DNA from: Dehalococcoidia bacterium
GTDB lineage: Bacteria; Chloroflexota; Dehalococcoidia; UBA2979
Direction of reading: 5' to 3'
DNA length: 38,853 bases
NCBI GenBank assembly: GCA_009379925.1
Contig: WHSU01000029.1
Span: forward strand, 1 to 38,853
Made by a program: the position numbers and the translations under genes. Numbering within the stretch: position 1 is the stretch's first letter; every line of letters starts with the position of its first letter. This document shows positions 7,822-16,358 of the stretch, piece by piece. A model generated the notes under the pieces. That model was not told the origin of the DNA, did no database searches, and worked only from the letters and a program-made list of their open reading frames with translations.

Positions 7822-8598
7822 CTACGGGAAGAGGTCCAGCTCCAGTTCGCGCACGATCTCCGCGGCGCTGCCCTCGCCCCGGTCGAAGGCGTAGCCGCGG
7901 ATGATGGCGGCGGGGATGGCGTCCACCTTGCCCATCACCAGCTCACTCGCGGCGGCCAGCTCGTCCGCCACGCAGATCGTGGTCACGCGCATCTCGCGGC
8001 CGTCCATGTCCGGCAGGCCCACGTACGAGCGCATGGGCAACAGCCCCGCCACCCCGATCGCGATGTTCGTATGGCCGTGCCGCCAGGGCCGACCGAAGGT
8101 GTCCGTCATCACCACCCCCACCTCGGCGCCGGTGCGCTCGCGGACGGCGTCGCGCAGCCCGCGGCACGAGGCGTCCGGGTCCACCGGCAGCAGGCACACT
8201 AGGTCCAGCCCGCCCACGTTCGAGGCGTCGATGCCGGCGTTCGCGCACTTGAAGCCGTGGTGCGTCTCCGTGATCAGCACCCCGCGCACCTGCCGGATGA
8301 TGCGCTTCGATTCGCGCAGCACCGCCTCCACCTGCCGCGGGTCCTTCTCGAAGCGCGTGGCGAAGTCGAGCGCGAACGCGCTCGGTTCGAAGTCGTCCAG
8401 CGGCAACACGCGCCCCTCCGCCTTCGAGACCACGCGCTGCGTCACGATCAGCGCGTCGCCGTCCTCGAAGGGTGTGCCCTGTGCGGCGGCGGCGTCGACC
8501 AGCTGGCCGGCCAGGTCATCGCCACGTTGGACCAGCGGGATGCCGGTGATGCCGATCGTGCGGAACTCTGGCACGTGCGAGCCCTCTGGGACGGACAT
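7822..8598 (-). CDS. cofE: Coenzyme F420-0:L-glutamate ligase
   Basis: A 258-residue enzyme that adds glutamates to F420-0 using GTP. The family pattern is clear: IGITGIPLVQRGDDLAGQLVDA at the N-terminus, DALIVTQRVVSKAEGR, ILITETHHG-type segment (VLITETHHGFKCANAGID), SNVGG, then VVMTDTFGRPWRHGHTNIAIGVAGL and the end MGKVDAIPAAIIRGYAF. It is the single-domain form, without the nitroreductase-like C-terminal domain of actinobacterial FbiB. The npdG gene lies directly upstream, so the two form an F420 pair. Other F420 biosynthesis genes (cofC, cofD, cofGH) are not in the window. Confidence 0.94.
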   Translation of the reverse strand: MSVPEGSHVPEFRTIGITGIPLVQRGDDLAGQLVDAAAAQGTPFEDGDALIVTQRVVSKAEGRVLPLDDFEPSAFALDFATRFEKDPRQVEAVLRESKRIIRQVRGVLITETHHGFKCANAGIDASNVGGLDLVCLLPVDPDASCRGLRDAVRERTGAEVGVVMTDTFGRPWRHGHTNIAIGVAGLLPMRSYVGLPDMDGREMRVTTICVADELAAASELVMGKVDAIPAAIIRGYAFDRGEGSAAEIVRELELDLFP

Positions 8599-8671
8599 TC
8601 CGTTCCTGCCTTGTCTGTCGGTCGCTCTTGTTGTCGTCGCCCGTTGCCCGGGCGCCCGTCTGTGCGGATGG

Positions 8672-9337
8672 CTACTCGTGCGCGTCCAGGCCGGTGATGC
8701 GCACGGCGGTGTGCGCCTTGTGCCGGATGTTGATCCCGATGAGCAACGTGGTCAGTCCCTCCACGAAGCGGGAGAAGCGTAGCGGCCCGGCGTCCACCGC
8801 GCGCACTCCCGCAATCTCGTCCGCCAGCGCCATCACCACCTGCTTGGCCTCCGCGTCGTTGCCCGTGACGAGCACGTCCGAGTCGACCGGCGACGAGGCA
8901 TCGAGCAGCGCCTTCGCGCCGAGGTTGTGGAAGGCCCCCACCACGAGCGACTCCTCGAGGATCGCCGCGGCCTCCTCGGTGGCCGAACCAGCCTCGACGT
9001 CCACCGGCCGCGGGCCGCGCTCGAAGCGCACCGGCACCACGGCGTCGACCACGATCTTGCCGGCCAGCCGCTGGCGCAGGCCCTCGAGCGTCAGGCGGTG
9101 GCCATCGTAGGGCACGGTCACCACGACGATGTTCGCGCTGGCCACGACCTCCTCGTTGCCGCCGCCCACGATCTGTCCGCGGCCGCCCAGGCCATCGAGC
9201 AGTTCCCGCGCGACCTGGTCCCCACGGGCCGCGTCGCGGCTGCCGATGGCGACGGTGTGGCCCGCGAGGGCGAAGCGCGTGGCCAGCCCGCGGCCCTCCG
9301 GCCCCGTGCCGCCGACCACCGCGATGTTGTGGCTCAT
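8672..9337 (-). CDS. npdG: NADPH-dependent F420 reductase
   Basis: A 221-residue F420H2:NADP+ oxidoreductase. A Rossmann dinucleotide site opens the protein (IAVVGGTGPEGRGLATRFALAGH) and is followed by IGSRDAARG, the arginine region that reads the NADP phosphate. Later segments VTVPYDGH, VVDAVVPVRFERG and VVGAFHNLGAKALLD are typical of NpdG. The ATG at 9337 (MSHNIAVVGG) places the Rossmann strand at the N-terminus as in the family. The longer frame to 9439 only adds a charged, non-conserved leader. It heads the minus-strand block with cofE and the MFS gene, and is divergent from the ABC importer. Confidence 0.92.
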   Translation of the reverse strand: MSHNIAVVGGTGPEGRGLATRFALAGHTVAIGSRDAARGDQVARELLDGLGGRGQIVGGGNEEVVASANIVVVTVPYDGHRLTLEGLRQRLAGKIVVDAVVPVRFERGPRPVDVEAGSATEEAAAILEESLVVGAFHNLGAKALLDASSPVDSDVLVTGNDAEAKQVVMALADEIAGVRAVDAGPLRFSRFVEGLTTLLIGINIRHKAHTAVRITGLDAHE

Positions 9338-9434
9338 CTCGACCGTCCGATCCGTCGTTTGACGCGCCGCTGGGCGCTCCGTGTCTGTGGGGGCGCGGTC
9401 CTCAGCCCGCCGGGGCTCGTCGCGCGATGCACCA

Positions 9435-9440
9435 TACAAT
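9435..9440 (+). promoter_or_regulatory. Possible -10 element for the ABC importer
   Basis: TACAAT matches five of six -10 bases and lies 74 bases before the chosen start of the ATPase gene. No good -35 is seen 16-18 bases upstream, so the call is tentative. If real, it rules out the ATG at 9427 as a start. Confidence 0.35.
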
Positions 9441-9513
9441 GTCGTGCGTGGCGCCTATCGTCGCAGTACGCGGTTCGGAGCGAAACCGGGGAGACACGAT
9501 CGGACGAGCACCG

Positions 9514-10278
9514 GTGACTGTCACGACGGCAGCCGTCGAGGTACGCGGACTGACGCACCGCTACGACTCGGGGCGCGAGACCCTGCTCGCCCTCGACGGC
9601 GTCAACCTCGATGTCGGCGAGGGCGAGTTCGTCTCGCTCGTCGGTCCCTCTGGCTGCGGTAAGACCACGCTGCTCCGCGCCGTCGCGGGGCTGCTCCAGC
9701 CGAGCACCGGGAGCGTCGGCGTCCTCGGTACCACGCCGGACGATGCGCGGGCGCGGCGCGTGCTGGGGCTGGTGACGCAGGACCCCGGGCTGCTCCCCTG
9801 GCGCTCGGTCGTCGCGAACGTGCGGCTGCCGCTGGAAGTCACCGGCGCGAGCGCCGACGTGGACGCGCTGCTCCGGCGCGTCGGCATCGAGCGCTTCGCC
9901 GGCTACTACCCCCGGCAGCTCTCCGGTGGCATGCGCCAGCGGGTGGCGCTCGCGCGAGCGCTGGCGCACGGGCCTCGCCTGCTGCTCATGGACGAGCCCT
10001 TCGGTGCCCTCGATGAGTTGTCCCGCGAGGCGATGCGGGTCGAGTTGCTGCGCCTATGGGAGCGCGAGCGCATCTCCGTGCTCTTCGTGACGCACTCGAT
10101 CCGGGAGGCGGTCCTCCTCTCCGACCGGGTGGTCGTGATGTCGGGCACGCCGGGACGCGTCGTCGACGAGGTCCCGGTCGACCTCGGGCGCCCGCGCACG
10201 CCGGCCCTCGAGGAGACGGCCGCCTTCGCGGCGCTGGTGTCCCGCGTGCGCGCCGGCCTGGGGGGACAGCCGTGGTGA
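9514..10278 (+). CDS. ABC importer ATPase, SsuB/TauB/ThiZ type
   Basis: A 254-residue ATPase of the nitrate/sulfonate/taurine/HMP importer group. Motifs: Walker A GPSGCGKTT (about residues 44-52), Q-loop VTQDPGLLPW with the LLPW typical of this group, signature LSGGMRQRV, Walker B LLLMDEPFGALDE, H-loop VTHSI. The GTG at 9514 places VEVRGLTHRYDSG at the start as in relatives. An ATG at 9427 is possible but overlaps a -10-like TACAAT. It is followed by a permease and a binding protein on the same strand. The substrate is not certain (see the binding protein). Confidence 0.9.
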   Translation: MTVTTAAVEVRGLTHRYDSGRETLLALDGVNLDVGEGEFVSLVGPSGCGKTTLLRAVAGLLQPSTGSVGVLGTTPDDARARRVLGLVTQDPGLLPWRSVVANVRLPLEVTGASADVDALLRRVGIERFAGYYPRQLSGGMRQRVALARALAHGPRLLLMDEPFGALDELSREAMRVELLRLWERERISVLFVTHSIREAVLLSDRVVVMSGTPGRVVDEVPVDLGRPRTPALEETAAFAALVSRVRAGLGGQPW

Positions 10279-10309
10279 CCGCCCGCCCACGCCCGTTCGG
10301 CCCCTCCTA

Positions 10310-10393
10310 CTCCCCTCCCCCGGGAATCGGGGGAGGGGCCGGGGGAGAGGGCCCCCCTCCCCCGGGAATCGGGAGAGGGGCCGGGGGAGAGGG
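10310..10393. repeat. Two tandem copies of palindromic repeat family A
   Basis: Two 42-base copies (10310-10351 and 10352-10393) stand head to tail. Each has arms around CCCCGGGAATCGGGG and the tail CCGGGGGAGAGGG. They differ at three or four positions. They fill the gap between the ATPase stop and the permease start, and the second tail (GGGGGAG) is at Shine-Dalgarno distance from the permease ATG. Confidence 0.88.
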
Positions 10394-10395
10394 CC

Positions 10396-11250
10396 ATGCC
10401 TGACGCCACCGACGTCGTCGACCTGCCGGGACTCCCCGCCGAGCAGGAGGCAGCGCCCGCGCGTCGAGGCGGCGCCACGGGCGCCCTCGGGCGGTGGCTG
10501 GGCCTCGGCTTCGCGCCCGGTCTCGCCGCGGTGGTGCTGCTGGCCGCGTGGGAGGTGTGGGTGCGGGCGCGCGATGTGCAGGAGTACCTGCTACCGCCGC
10601 CGAGCGCCGTCGCGCAGGCACTGGCCGACGAACCGATGCGCTACATCGACGCCTCCCGGCTCTCACTGACTGCCGCCATGGGCGGGCTGCTGATCGCCAG
10701 CGCCGGCGCGTTCGCGCTGGCCGTGGTGATGGCCCACTCGAGGCCCCTCGAGCGCGCCCTCTACCCCCCGGCGCTCATGCTGAAGGTCACGCCGATCGTC
10801 GCCATCTATCCGCTGTTCACCATCTGGTTCGGCTTCGGCATCTGGCCAAAGATGCTCATCGCCGCGCTCATCACCTTCTTCCCCATGCTCGTGAATGCCG
10901 TGATCGGCCTGCGCAGCGTGGACCCGCAGGCCTACGACTTCATGCGCTCGCTCGACGCGTCGAGGTGGCAGGTGTTCTGGCGGCTCCGCCTCCCCTCGTC
11001 GCTGCCGTACGTGTTTGCCGCCCTGCGCATCTCGGTGCCGCTCTCGCTCATCGGTGCCGTGGTCGCGGAGTTCCTCTCGGGCACCTCGGGCATGGGGCAG
11101 CTGATCCTGATCGCGAACGGCGACTTCGACACGCCGGCACTCTTCGGCGCGGTCGTGGTGCTGGCCGCGCTCGGGGTGACACTGACCGGCGCAGTCTCGT
11201 ATCTTGAGCGGCGCGTGCTGACCTGGCACGAATCATCAAGGGGCGTCTAG
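10396..11250 (+). CDS. ABC importer permease, SsuC/ThiX type
   Basis: A 284-residue inner-membrane permease of the BPD_transp_1 family with about six membrane helices. The segment EYLLPPPSAVAQAL after the first helix is the hallmark of the SsuC/TauC/ThiX group. The ATPase-contact EAA loop is in YDFMRSLDASRWQVFWRLRLPSSLPYVFAALRI. The polar N-terminal 30 residues are unusual but harmless. The ATG at 10396 is preceded only by two palindromic repeats, whose tail provides a purine-rich GGGGGAG about seven bases upstream. It pairs with the ATPase upstream and the binding protein downstream. Confidence 0.92.
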   Translation: MPDATDVVDLPGLPAEQEAAPARRGGATGALGRWLGLGFAPGLAAVVLLAAWEVWVRARDVQEYLLPPPSAVAQALADEPMRYIDASRLSLTAAMGGLLIASAGAFALAVVMAHSRPLERALYPPALMLKVTPIVAIYPLFTIWFGFGIWPKMLIAALITFFPMLVNAVIGLRSVDPQAYDFMRSLDASRWQVFWRLRLPSSLPYVFAALRISVPLSLIGAVVAEFLSGTSGMGQLILIANGDFDTPALFGAVVVLAALGVTLTGAVSYLERRVLTWHESSRGV

Positions 11251-11327
11251 TGCCCGCGCTCCAGGCGCGGATATTCGCCTCCAACGTCTCTTCGACAGGC
11301 GTGTAGCGCCCGCGCATAGGCGTGGAT
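11242..11327. repeat. Imperfect direct repeat pair between permease and binding protein genes
   Basis: GGCGTCTAGTGCCCGCGC (from 11242) and GGCGTGTAGCGCCCGCGC (from 11298) each continue to AGGCGyGGAT, with about 27 of 31 positions shared. The first copy includes the permease stop codon. The role is unknown. Confidence 0.5.
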
Positions 11328-11357
11328 GCACGCACCGGACCTGCCGGAGGATGCCCC

Positions 11358-12371
11358 GTGTCCCGTTCCCGATCGGTCGCCCTGGTGGCGCTGCTGTTCG
11401 CCGCCCTCGGACTTGCGCTGTCGCCCGCCTGTGGTGGCGAGGCCAGCGACGAGGAGTCACGTTCCGTCACCTTCATGGCGGGCTTCCGCCCGCAGGCCAA
11501 CCTCCCCTTCGTCGCCGTCTACGTCGCTGAGGCGAAGGGCTTCTTCGAGGAGGAAGGTCTGGACGTCGACATCCAGCACTCCTCCGGCCAGGACGAGCAC
11601 CTGCGCCTCCTCCTCGACGGCACCGTCGACTTCACCACCGGCACCGCCGCGCAGGTCCTGCGCCGCCGCGAGGAGGGCCTGCCCGTGCGCGCCGTCGCCC
11701 TCTTCGGGCAGCGCGGCGACCAGGGCTACGTCACCCGCGCTGACTCCGGCATCGAGGCGCCGGAGGACTTCGCCGGCCGCTCGGTCGGCTTCAAGGCGGG
11801 CGTCGTGCCCGCCGAGCTGCACGGGCTCCTCGCCACGGCGGGGCTTGCCGCGGACGACGTGGACCTCCAGGCCGTGGGCTTCGATCCCCGCGTGTTCATC
11901 GAGGGCCAGGTGGAGGTCTATCCGGTCTTCCTGAACAACGAGCCGGACTCCATCCGTCGCGCCGGCGTCGAGATCAACGTCATCGACCCGCACGACTTCG
12001 GCGTGCCCACGCTCGGTCTCACTTTCCTCGTGAATGCCGAGGCGGCGGACGACGACCCCGACCTCGTGGAGCGCTTCCTGCGCGCCTCCATGCGCGGCGC
12101 GCACTACGCCGCGGAGCACCTGGACGAGGCGGTCGAGATCACGCTCCAGCATGCGGAGGGCGCCGACCCCGAGCACCAGCGCTACCTCCTCGAGACCGAC
12201 CTCGCCGCCGCGGCGCGCGACGACGGCATAGGCCGCGCGTCCCTCGACCAGTGGCGAGCGCTGCAGGACCTGCTGCTGGAGCACGACATCATGCAGGACG
12301 AAGTCGAGCTGGAGACAGCCTTCGACGCGTCCTTCATCGAAGCGCTCTACGAGGACGGCGAACTCGACTGA
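11358..12371 (+). CDS. ABC importer substrate-binding lipoprotein, ThiY/RibY/NMT1-like
   Basis: A 337-residue extracytoplasmic binding protein. The GTG at 11358 follows GGAGG by seven bases and gives a signal sequence VSRSRSVALVALLFAALGL that ends at SPACGG, probably a lipoprotein cysteine although the lipobox is imperfect. The mature part has the NMT1/ThiY layout: FVAVYVAEAKGFFEEEGLDV, then VDFTTGTAAQVLRRREEG, FAGRSVGFKAG and VFLNNEPDSIRRAGVEINVIDPHDFGV. The last segment recalls ThiY and RibY, so a pyrimidine (HMP) or flavin-like ligand is more likely than sulfonate. No thiamine or FMN riboswitch was seen upstream. Confidence 0.85.
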   Translation: MSRSRSVALVALLFAALGLALSPACGGEASDEESRSVTFMAGFRPQANLPFVAVYVAEAKGFFEEEGLDVDIQHSSGQDEHLRLLLDGTVDFTTGTAAQVLRRREEGLPVRAVALFGQRGDQGYVTRADSGIEAPEDFAGRSVGFKAGVVPAELHGLLATAGLAADDVDLQAVGFDPRVFIEGQVEVYPVFLNNEPDSIRRAGVEINVIDPHDFGVPTLGLTFLVNAEAADDDPDLVERFLRASMRGAHYAAEHLDEAVEITLQHAEGADPEHQRYLLETDLAAAARDDGIGRASLDQWRALQDLLLEHDIMQDEVELETAFDASFIEALYEDGELD

Positions 12372-12401
12372 CAGGGACCGGGACGGCCGGGCAACGCGGG
12401 T

Positions 12402-14066
12402 CTACTCCAGCGTCAGGGGCTCCGTACGGCCCATGACCTGGTCGTCCACGTAGATCTCGATCTCCCAGGTGCCGGCGCCCACTGCCTCGTCGGCGGAGTA
12501 GCCGACCCACCAGTTGCCCGCCGTGCCGCCCGTCCACGGGATCGACGGTGACTGGTGGACGACCCGGCCGTTGCGAAAGACGATCCAGCGCATCGTCTGG
12601 GCGCCCTCCATGCCCGCGTACTTGAAGGATGCCAGCAACTGCCGCGCGTCCGCCGAGGGCTCAGCGAGCACGGTGCGCTCCGGCGTCGCCCGCGAGCCCA
12701 GGCTGAACTCGGACAGCGACGGGGACGGCGGGTCCACCCCCACGAGCGCCGTGGACGATGCCCGCATCGAGCCGTCCACCCACACCTCCAGCCGCCAGCG
12801 CCCGCTCGGAAGCCCGCCGCTGTTCGGCGCGATGATGCGCTCCGAGACCACCCCGAACGCTCCGCCCTCCCACGGTGCCGTGGAGGACAGGCGGTCCTGC
12901 TGCACGCCATCGAGGAACCACCGCTCCTCGACCACCGTGCCATTCTCGATGCCCTGCGCGACGAACTCGTAGTACAGCGTCCCGAGCCCCGCATCGAACC
13001 GCTGGCCGTAGTCGAACAGCTCCCGCGACGTTGACTGGTCGACGGCGTTCTCGGCAAAGGCCGGCTGCGCCACCCAGATGCCGTCGTCCGTGGCCGACGC
13101 GCCGGTGCCCGCGCCCCCGCCGCGCGAGGACAGCGCCGCCACGTAGTCCGCGTCCGGGTTGTTCTGCGCCTGCTCCACGAGCGGCCGCGCCACCTCCATC
13201 GCCCGGATCGAGCCGACTGGGCTGCCCGGGCTATACGCCTCCTGCAGCAGGATGCCCACCAGCTCGCCGCCACTGTCGACCGCCGGGCCACCGGAGGTGC
13301 CATACGGCGGCCTCGCGCCCGACTTCACCCACGCCCGCCCGCTGACCAGCGGGTCGCCTCGAAAGCCGGTCACGGCCGCCTCGGTGGTCACGACCGCCTG
13401 CGTGGGGACGCCCTCCAGCGCGATGCCGGGATGCCCGAACAGCCGCACGGAGTCGCCGGAGATGGTCGAGCCGGGGTCGGCCAGCCGCACCGCCGGCAGG
13501 TCGAACGCGCCCGCCTCCAGTGGCTCGCCGGCGGCATCCTCCTCGACGCGCAGCACCGCGAGTCGCGCCGCCGCGTCCGCCACCACGATGCGCGCGCGGA
13601 AGCGCGGTTCCGGCTCGACGCCCGGCGCCGAGCTGTGGGCGATGCTGATGACGGCGTAGGCCGCGCTGCCGTCCGCCTGGTACGGGTAGACCAGGGGGTA
13701 ACTGGTGAGGATCAGCCCGCGCTCTTGGTCGACCACCACGCCGGACCCGTCCCGGACAATGTCGCCACCGTCCGCGGACTCCAGCAGGCGCACCTGCACC
13801 ACCGAGCGCGCCAGCTCGTGGTCGGGGATGCCCTCCGGGCCGCCCGTGTTGTCTCCCGGCCGGGTCTCCAGCGCGGGCGTCACCAGGATCGGGCCATCCG
13901 GGCTGCTCCCGGATGTCGGAAGGACGGACGGGTCAGGCGTCGGAGAAGCGCCGTCGCTCCCCGGGATGAACTCGCCCGCGCGGTCGCAGCCGGTGAGCAC
14001 CAGCAGCGACATAAGCGCGGCGAAGGCGACCACGAGGACGCGGCTAAAGCGATGATTCGATGACAT
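12402..14066 (-). CDS. Lipoprotein with trypsin-like domain lacking catalytic His and Asp
   Basis: A 554-residue exported protein. A lipoprotein signal ends at LVLTGC (C27). Residues about 85-300 have the chymotrypsin/HtrA fold: GSGVVVDQERGLILTSYPL, ARLAVLRV and GTSGGPAVDSGGELVGIL. The nucleophile S258 is kept, but the His of LTNYHV is P124 (LTSYPL) and the Asp of DLAVL is R168 (RLAVL), so it should not cleave peptides. The C-terminal half holds two tandem beta-rich repeats (about 348-445 and 463-553), each with an RW-hydrophobic-DG/NG strand, a PWxGG or PWTGG turn and a final W-[RE]-[LI]-E-[VI]-[WY]-V-D strand. It is probably a surface binding or scaffold protein. It converges with the importer genes. 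Confidence 0.85.
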   Translation of the reverse strand: MSSNHRFSRVLVVAFAALMSLLVLTGCDRAGEFIPGSDGASPTPDPSVLPTSGSSPDGPILVTPALETRPGDNTGGPEGIPDHELARSVVQVRLLESADGGDIVRDGSGVVVDQERGLILTSYPLVYPYQADGSAAYAVISIAHSSAPGVEPEPRFRARIVVADAAARLAVLRVEEDAAGEPLEAGAFDLPAVRLADPGSTISGDSVRLFGHPGIALEGVPTQAVVTTEAAVTGFRGDPLVSGRAWVKSGARPPYGTSGGPAVDSGGELVGILLQEAYSPGSPVGSIRAMEVARPLVEQAQNNPDADYVAALSSRGGGAGTGASATDDGIWVAQPAFAENAVDQSTSRELFDYGQRFDAGLGTLYYEFVAQGIENGTVVEERWFLDGVQQDRLSSTAPWEGGAFGVVSERIIAPNSGGLPSGRWRLEVWVDGSMRASSTALVGVDPPSPSLSEFSLGSRATPERTVLAEPSADARQLLASFKYAGMEGAQTMRWIVFRNGRVVHQSPSIPWTGGTAGNWWVGYSADEAVGAGTWEIEIYVDDQVMGRTEPLTLE

Positions 14067-14138
14067 AGAGACTGCAACGTAACGCGCCGCCGGCGCTAGA
14101 GGCCAGCGGCGCGCACGTATAACGACCTCCGGAAACGT

Positions 14139-15308
14139 CTACCCGCGCGGGAGCCCCAGACCGCGGGTGGCGATGATGTTGCGCTGGATTTCGCTGGTCC
14201 CCGCGGCAATCGTCGCGGACACGGTGCTCATGTAGGACTGGCACGTCTGGCCGCCCAGCACCGCGTGCGACGACTCGGGGCGCAGCGCGCCGTGCAGGCC
14301 CACCATATTGATGTTGCGTCGCGCGTTCCGCTGAGACAGTTCCGAGTTGAACGCCTTCGACATGGACGCTTCGTAGTTCGGCACCAGGCCCTTCGACTGC
14401 ATCCAGGCCACCCGGTAGCCGTAGAGGCGCCCAATCTCCACCTCGGTCGCCGTGTCCGCCAGGGACAGCCGGTTCACGTTGGAGTCCACGACGCGGCTGC
14501 CCGCGCCGGCGCTGTCCGCTTGCTTCGCGTACTCCAGGAACGGCTTGTAGCCGCGCTCCACCGCCGCCGCCCGATGTACGCCCGAGCGTTCGAAGTCCAG
14601 CGTGGTGGTGGACACGTACCAGCCGCGGTTCTCCTCACCGAAGCGGTTCTTCGCCGGCACGCGCACATCCTCGAAGAACGTCTCGTTGAAGCCCCGCGCG
14701 CCGTGCATCTGCTCGATCGGACGGATCGAGATGCCCGGCGTCTTCATGTCGAGCATGAAGTAGGAGATCCCTCGATGCTTCGGCGCGTCCGGGTCCGTGC
14801 GCGTGAGCACGTGGATCCAGTCCGCGTGCTGGGCGCCGGAGGTCCAGATCTTCTGCCCGTTGATCACGTATTCGTCGCCATCCCGCGTGGCGCGCGTCTG
14901 CAGCGAAGCGAGGTCCGAGCCGGAACCAGGCTCCGAGAAGCCCTGGCACCACATCACCTCGCCGGCGGCGATCTTCGGCAGGTGCTCCTGCTTCTGCTCC
15001 TCGGTGCCGTGGATGATCAGCGTCGGCCCAACCATCCGAGCGCCCTGCCCGCCCGTCGGAGCGCCACGCAGCGCGGACTCCTCCGCGAAGATCATCTGCT
15101 CGATGTGCGTCGCGTTGCGGCCGCCGTACTCCTGCGGCCACGCCATCGTCAGCCAGCCATGCTCCGCCAGCTTCTTCTCGAAGGCGCGCCCGCGATTGCG
15201 GTCGCCGCCCCCTTCGCCGTCCTCGTTGCTCGTCCCCCAGTGCTCGTCCAGGAACGCGCGCACCTGTCCTCGAAAGGCCTGGTCCTGTTCGCTCCAGCTG
15301 AACTCCAT
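14139..15308 (-). CDS. Acyl-CoA dehydrogenase family protein
   Basis: A 389-residue flavoenzyme that introduces a double bond into an acyl-CoA, passing electrons to ETF. Signature stretches are present: WCQGFSEPGSGSDLASLQTRA, YVINGQKIWTSGAQHADW and the C-terminal GTSEIQRNIIATRGLGLPRG, which contacts FAD and substrate. Length is typical. I chose the ATG at 15308, with GGAGGAG just upstream. It is divergent from the crotonase-family gene, a usual partnership in beta-oxidation. The chain length or acid used cannot be told; relatives include FadE-type enzymes that act on branched, cyclic or steroid-derived acyl-CoAs. Confidence 0.92.
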   Translation of the reverse strand: MEFSWSEQDQAFRGQVRAFLDEHWGTSNEDGEGGGDRNRGRAFEKKLAEHGWLTMAWPQEYGGRNATHIEQMIFAEESALRGAPTGGQGARMVGPTLIIHGTEEQKQEHLPKIAAGEVMWCQGFSEPGSGSDLASLQTRATRDGDEYVINGQKIWTSGAQHADWIHVLTRTDPDAPKHRGISYFMLDMKTPGISIRPIEQMHGARGFNETFFEDVRVPAKNRFGEENRGWYVSTTTLDFERSGVHRAAAVERGYKPFLEYAKQADSAGAGSRVVDSNVNRLSLADTATEVEIGRLYGYRVAWMQSKGLVPNYEASMSKAFNSELSQRNARRNINMVGLHGALRPESSHAVLGGQTCQSYMSTVSATIAAGTSEIQRNIIATRGLGLPRG

Positions 15309-15523
15309 CTCGACTCTCCTCCTGGGTCGTAGCGCCGCCGGTCCCGGGCGGCCGTCGAGGCCCGGCGGGATTCTATCGCACGTGGCGATGCCCGGGTGCG
15401 ACGTAACGGCGCATCTGCGGCTTCGCCCGTCGACCAGCAACAGCGTACTCGCGGGCCTCCGACGGGGTGTCGCGTGTACACTCGCGCTCGGTCGACAGGC
15501 GCGGACGCGGCAGGAGGACGGCG

Positions 15524-16333
15524 ATGGCGGACTACCAGGCGATCCTCTACGACGTGCAGGACAGCATCGCGACCATCACGCTCAACCGCCCCGAGCGCAT
15601 GAACTCCTTCAGCAACGCCCTGCTCAGCGAGTGGACGGACGCGCTCCGCCGCTCCGCCGAGGACGACGGCGTCCGCGCCATCATAGTCACCGGCGCTGGC
15701 CGCGCCTTCTGCGCCGGCGCCGACCTGCGCGCGAGCGCCGAGGACGACGTGCTCCGGCAGGAGGCCGCCGGCCCGGCCGACCGCCGCAACGGCCTGCGCT
15801 TCACGGTCTACCGCGTGGCACAGGCCCTCGAGTACCTCGACAAGCCCTACATCGCCGCGGTCAACGGCGCCGCCGTCGGCGCTGGCATGGACATGGCCTC
15901 CATGGCCGACATCCGCATCGCCAGCGACCAGGCCCGCTTCGGCATGTCCTACGTCAACGTTGGCCTCGTCCCCGGCGACGGTGGCGCGTGGCTGCTCCCG
16001 AAGCTCGTCGGCGTCCAGCAGGCGCTCGAGCTCATCTGGACCGGCGAGCTGTTCGATGCCGCAAAGGCCCTCGAGCTGGGCTACGTCCGCAACGTCGTGC
16101 CCCACGACGACCTGATGACGGAGACGCGCACCTTCGTCCAGCGCCTCGTCGAGGGCCCGCCCGTCGCCGTGCAGATGGCGAAGCGCCTGGTCTACCGCGC
16201 CATGAACCAGGACTTCATGGAGGCGCTAGAGTCCGCACAGGCCGCCTTCACCATCGCACAGTCCACCGAGGACGCCCGCGAAGGCCCGGCCGCCTTCCGC
16301 GAGAAGCGCAAGCCCAACTTCCAGGGCCGCTAG
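15524..16333 (+). CDS. Enoyl-CoA hydratase/isomerase family protein
   Basis: A 269-residue crotonase-family enzyme. The oxyanion-hole segments are clear: GAGRAFCAGADL and YIAAVNGAAVGAGMDMA. After RIASDQARFG the position that holds the first glutamate of hydratases (FGxPE) is tyrosine (FGMSY), while VGLVPGDGGAWLLPKLVG resembles the PaaG-type isomerases that use an acid in this loop. An isomerase or PaaG-like activity is therefore as likely as hydration. The ATG at 15524 has AGGAGG (15512-15517) upstream. It is divergent from the acyl-CoA dehydrogenase, with a 215-base gap that contains no further gene. Confidence 0.9.
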   Translation: MADYQAILYDVQDSIATITLNRPERMNSFSNALLSEWTDALRRSAEDDGVRAIIVTGAGRAFCAGADLRASAEDDVLRQEAAGPADRRNGLRFTVYRVAQALEYLDKPYIAAVNGAAVGAGMDMASMADIRIASDQARFGMSYVNVGLVPGDGGAWLLPKLVGVQQALELIWTGELFDAAKALELGYVRNVVPHDDLMTETRTFVQRLVEGPPVAVQMAKRLVYRAMNQDFMEALESAQAAFTIAQSTEDAREGPAAFREKRKPNFQGR

Positions 16334-16358
16334 CGCGAATGAGCTCGCCGGCCCCTCC

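Noticed and set aside
9427..9513. Longer start (ATG at 9427) for the importer ATPase
   Set aside because: The added 29 residues are not family-like, and the codon lies next to a -10-like TACAAT. The GTG at 9514 fits the family start.
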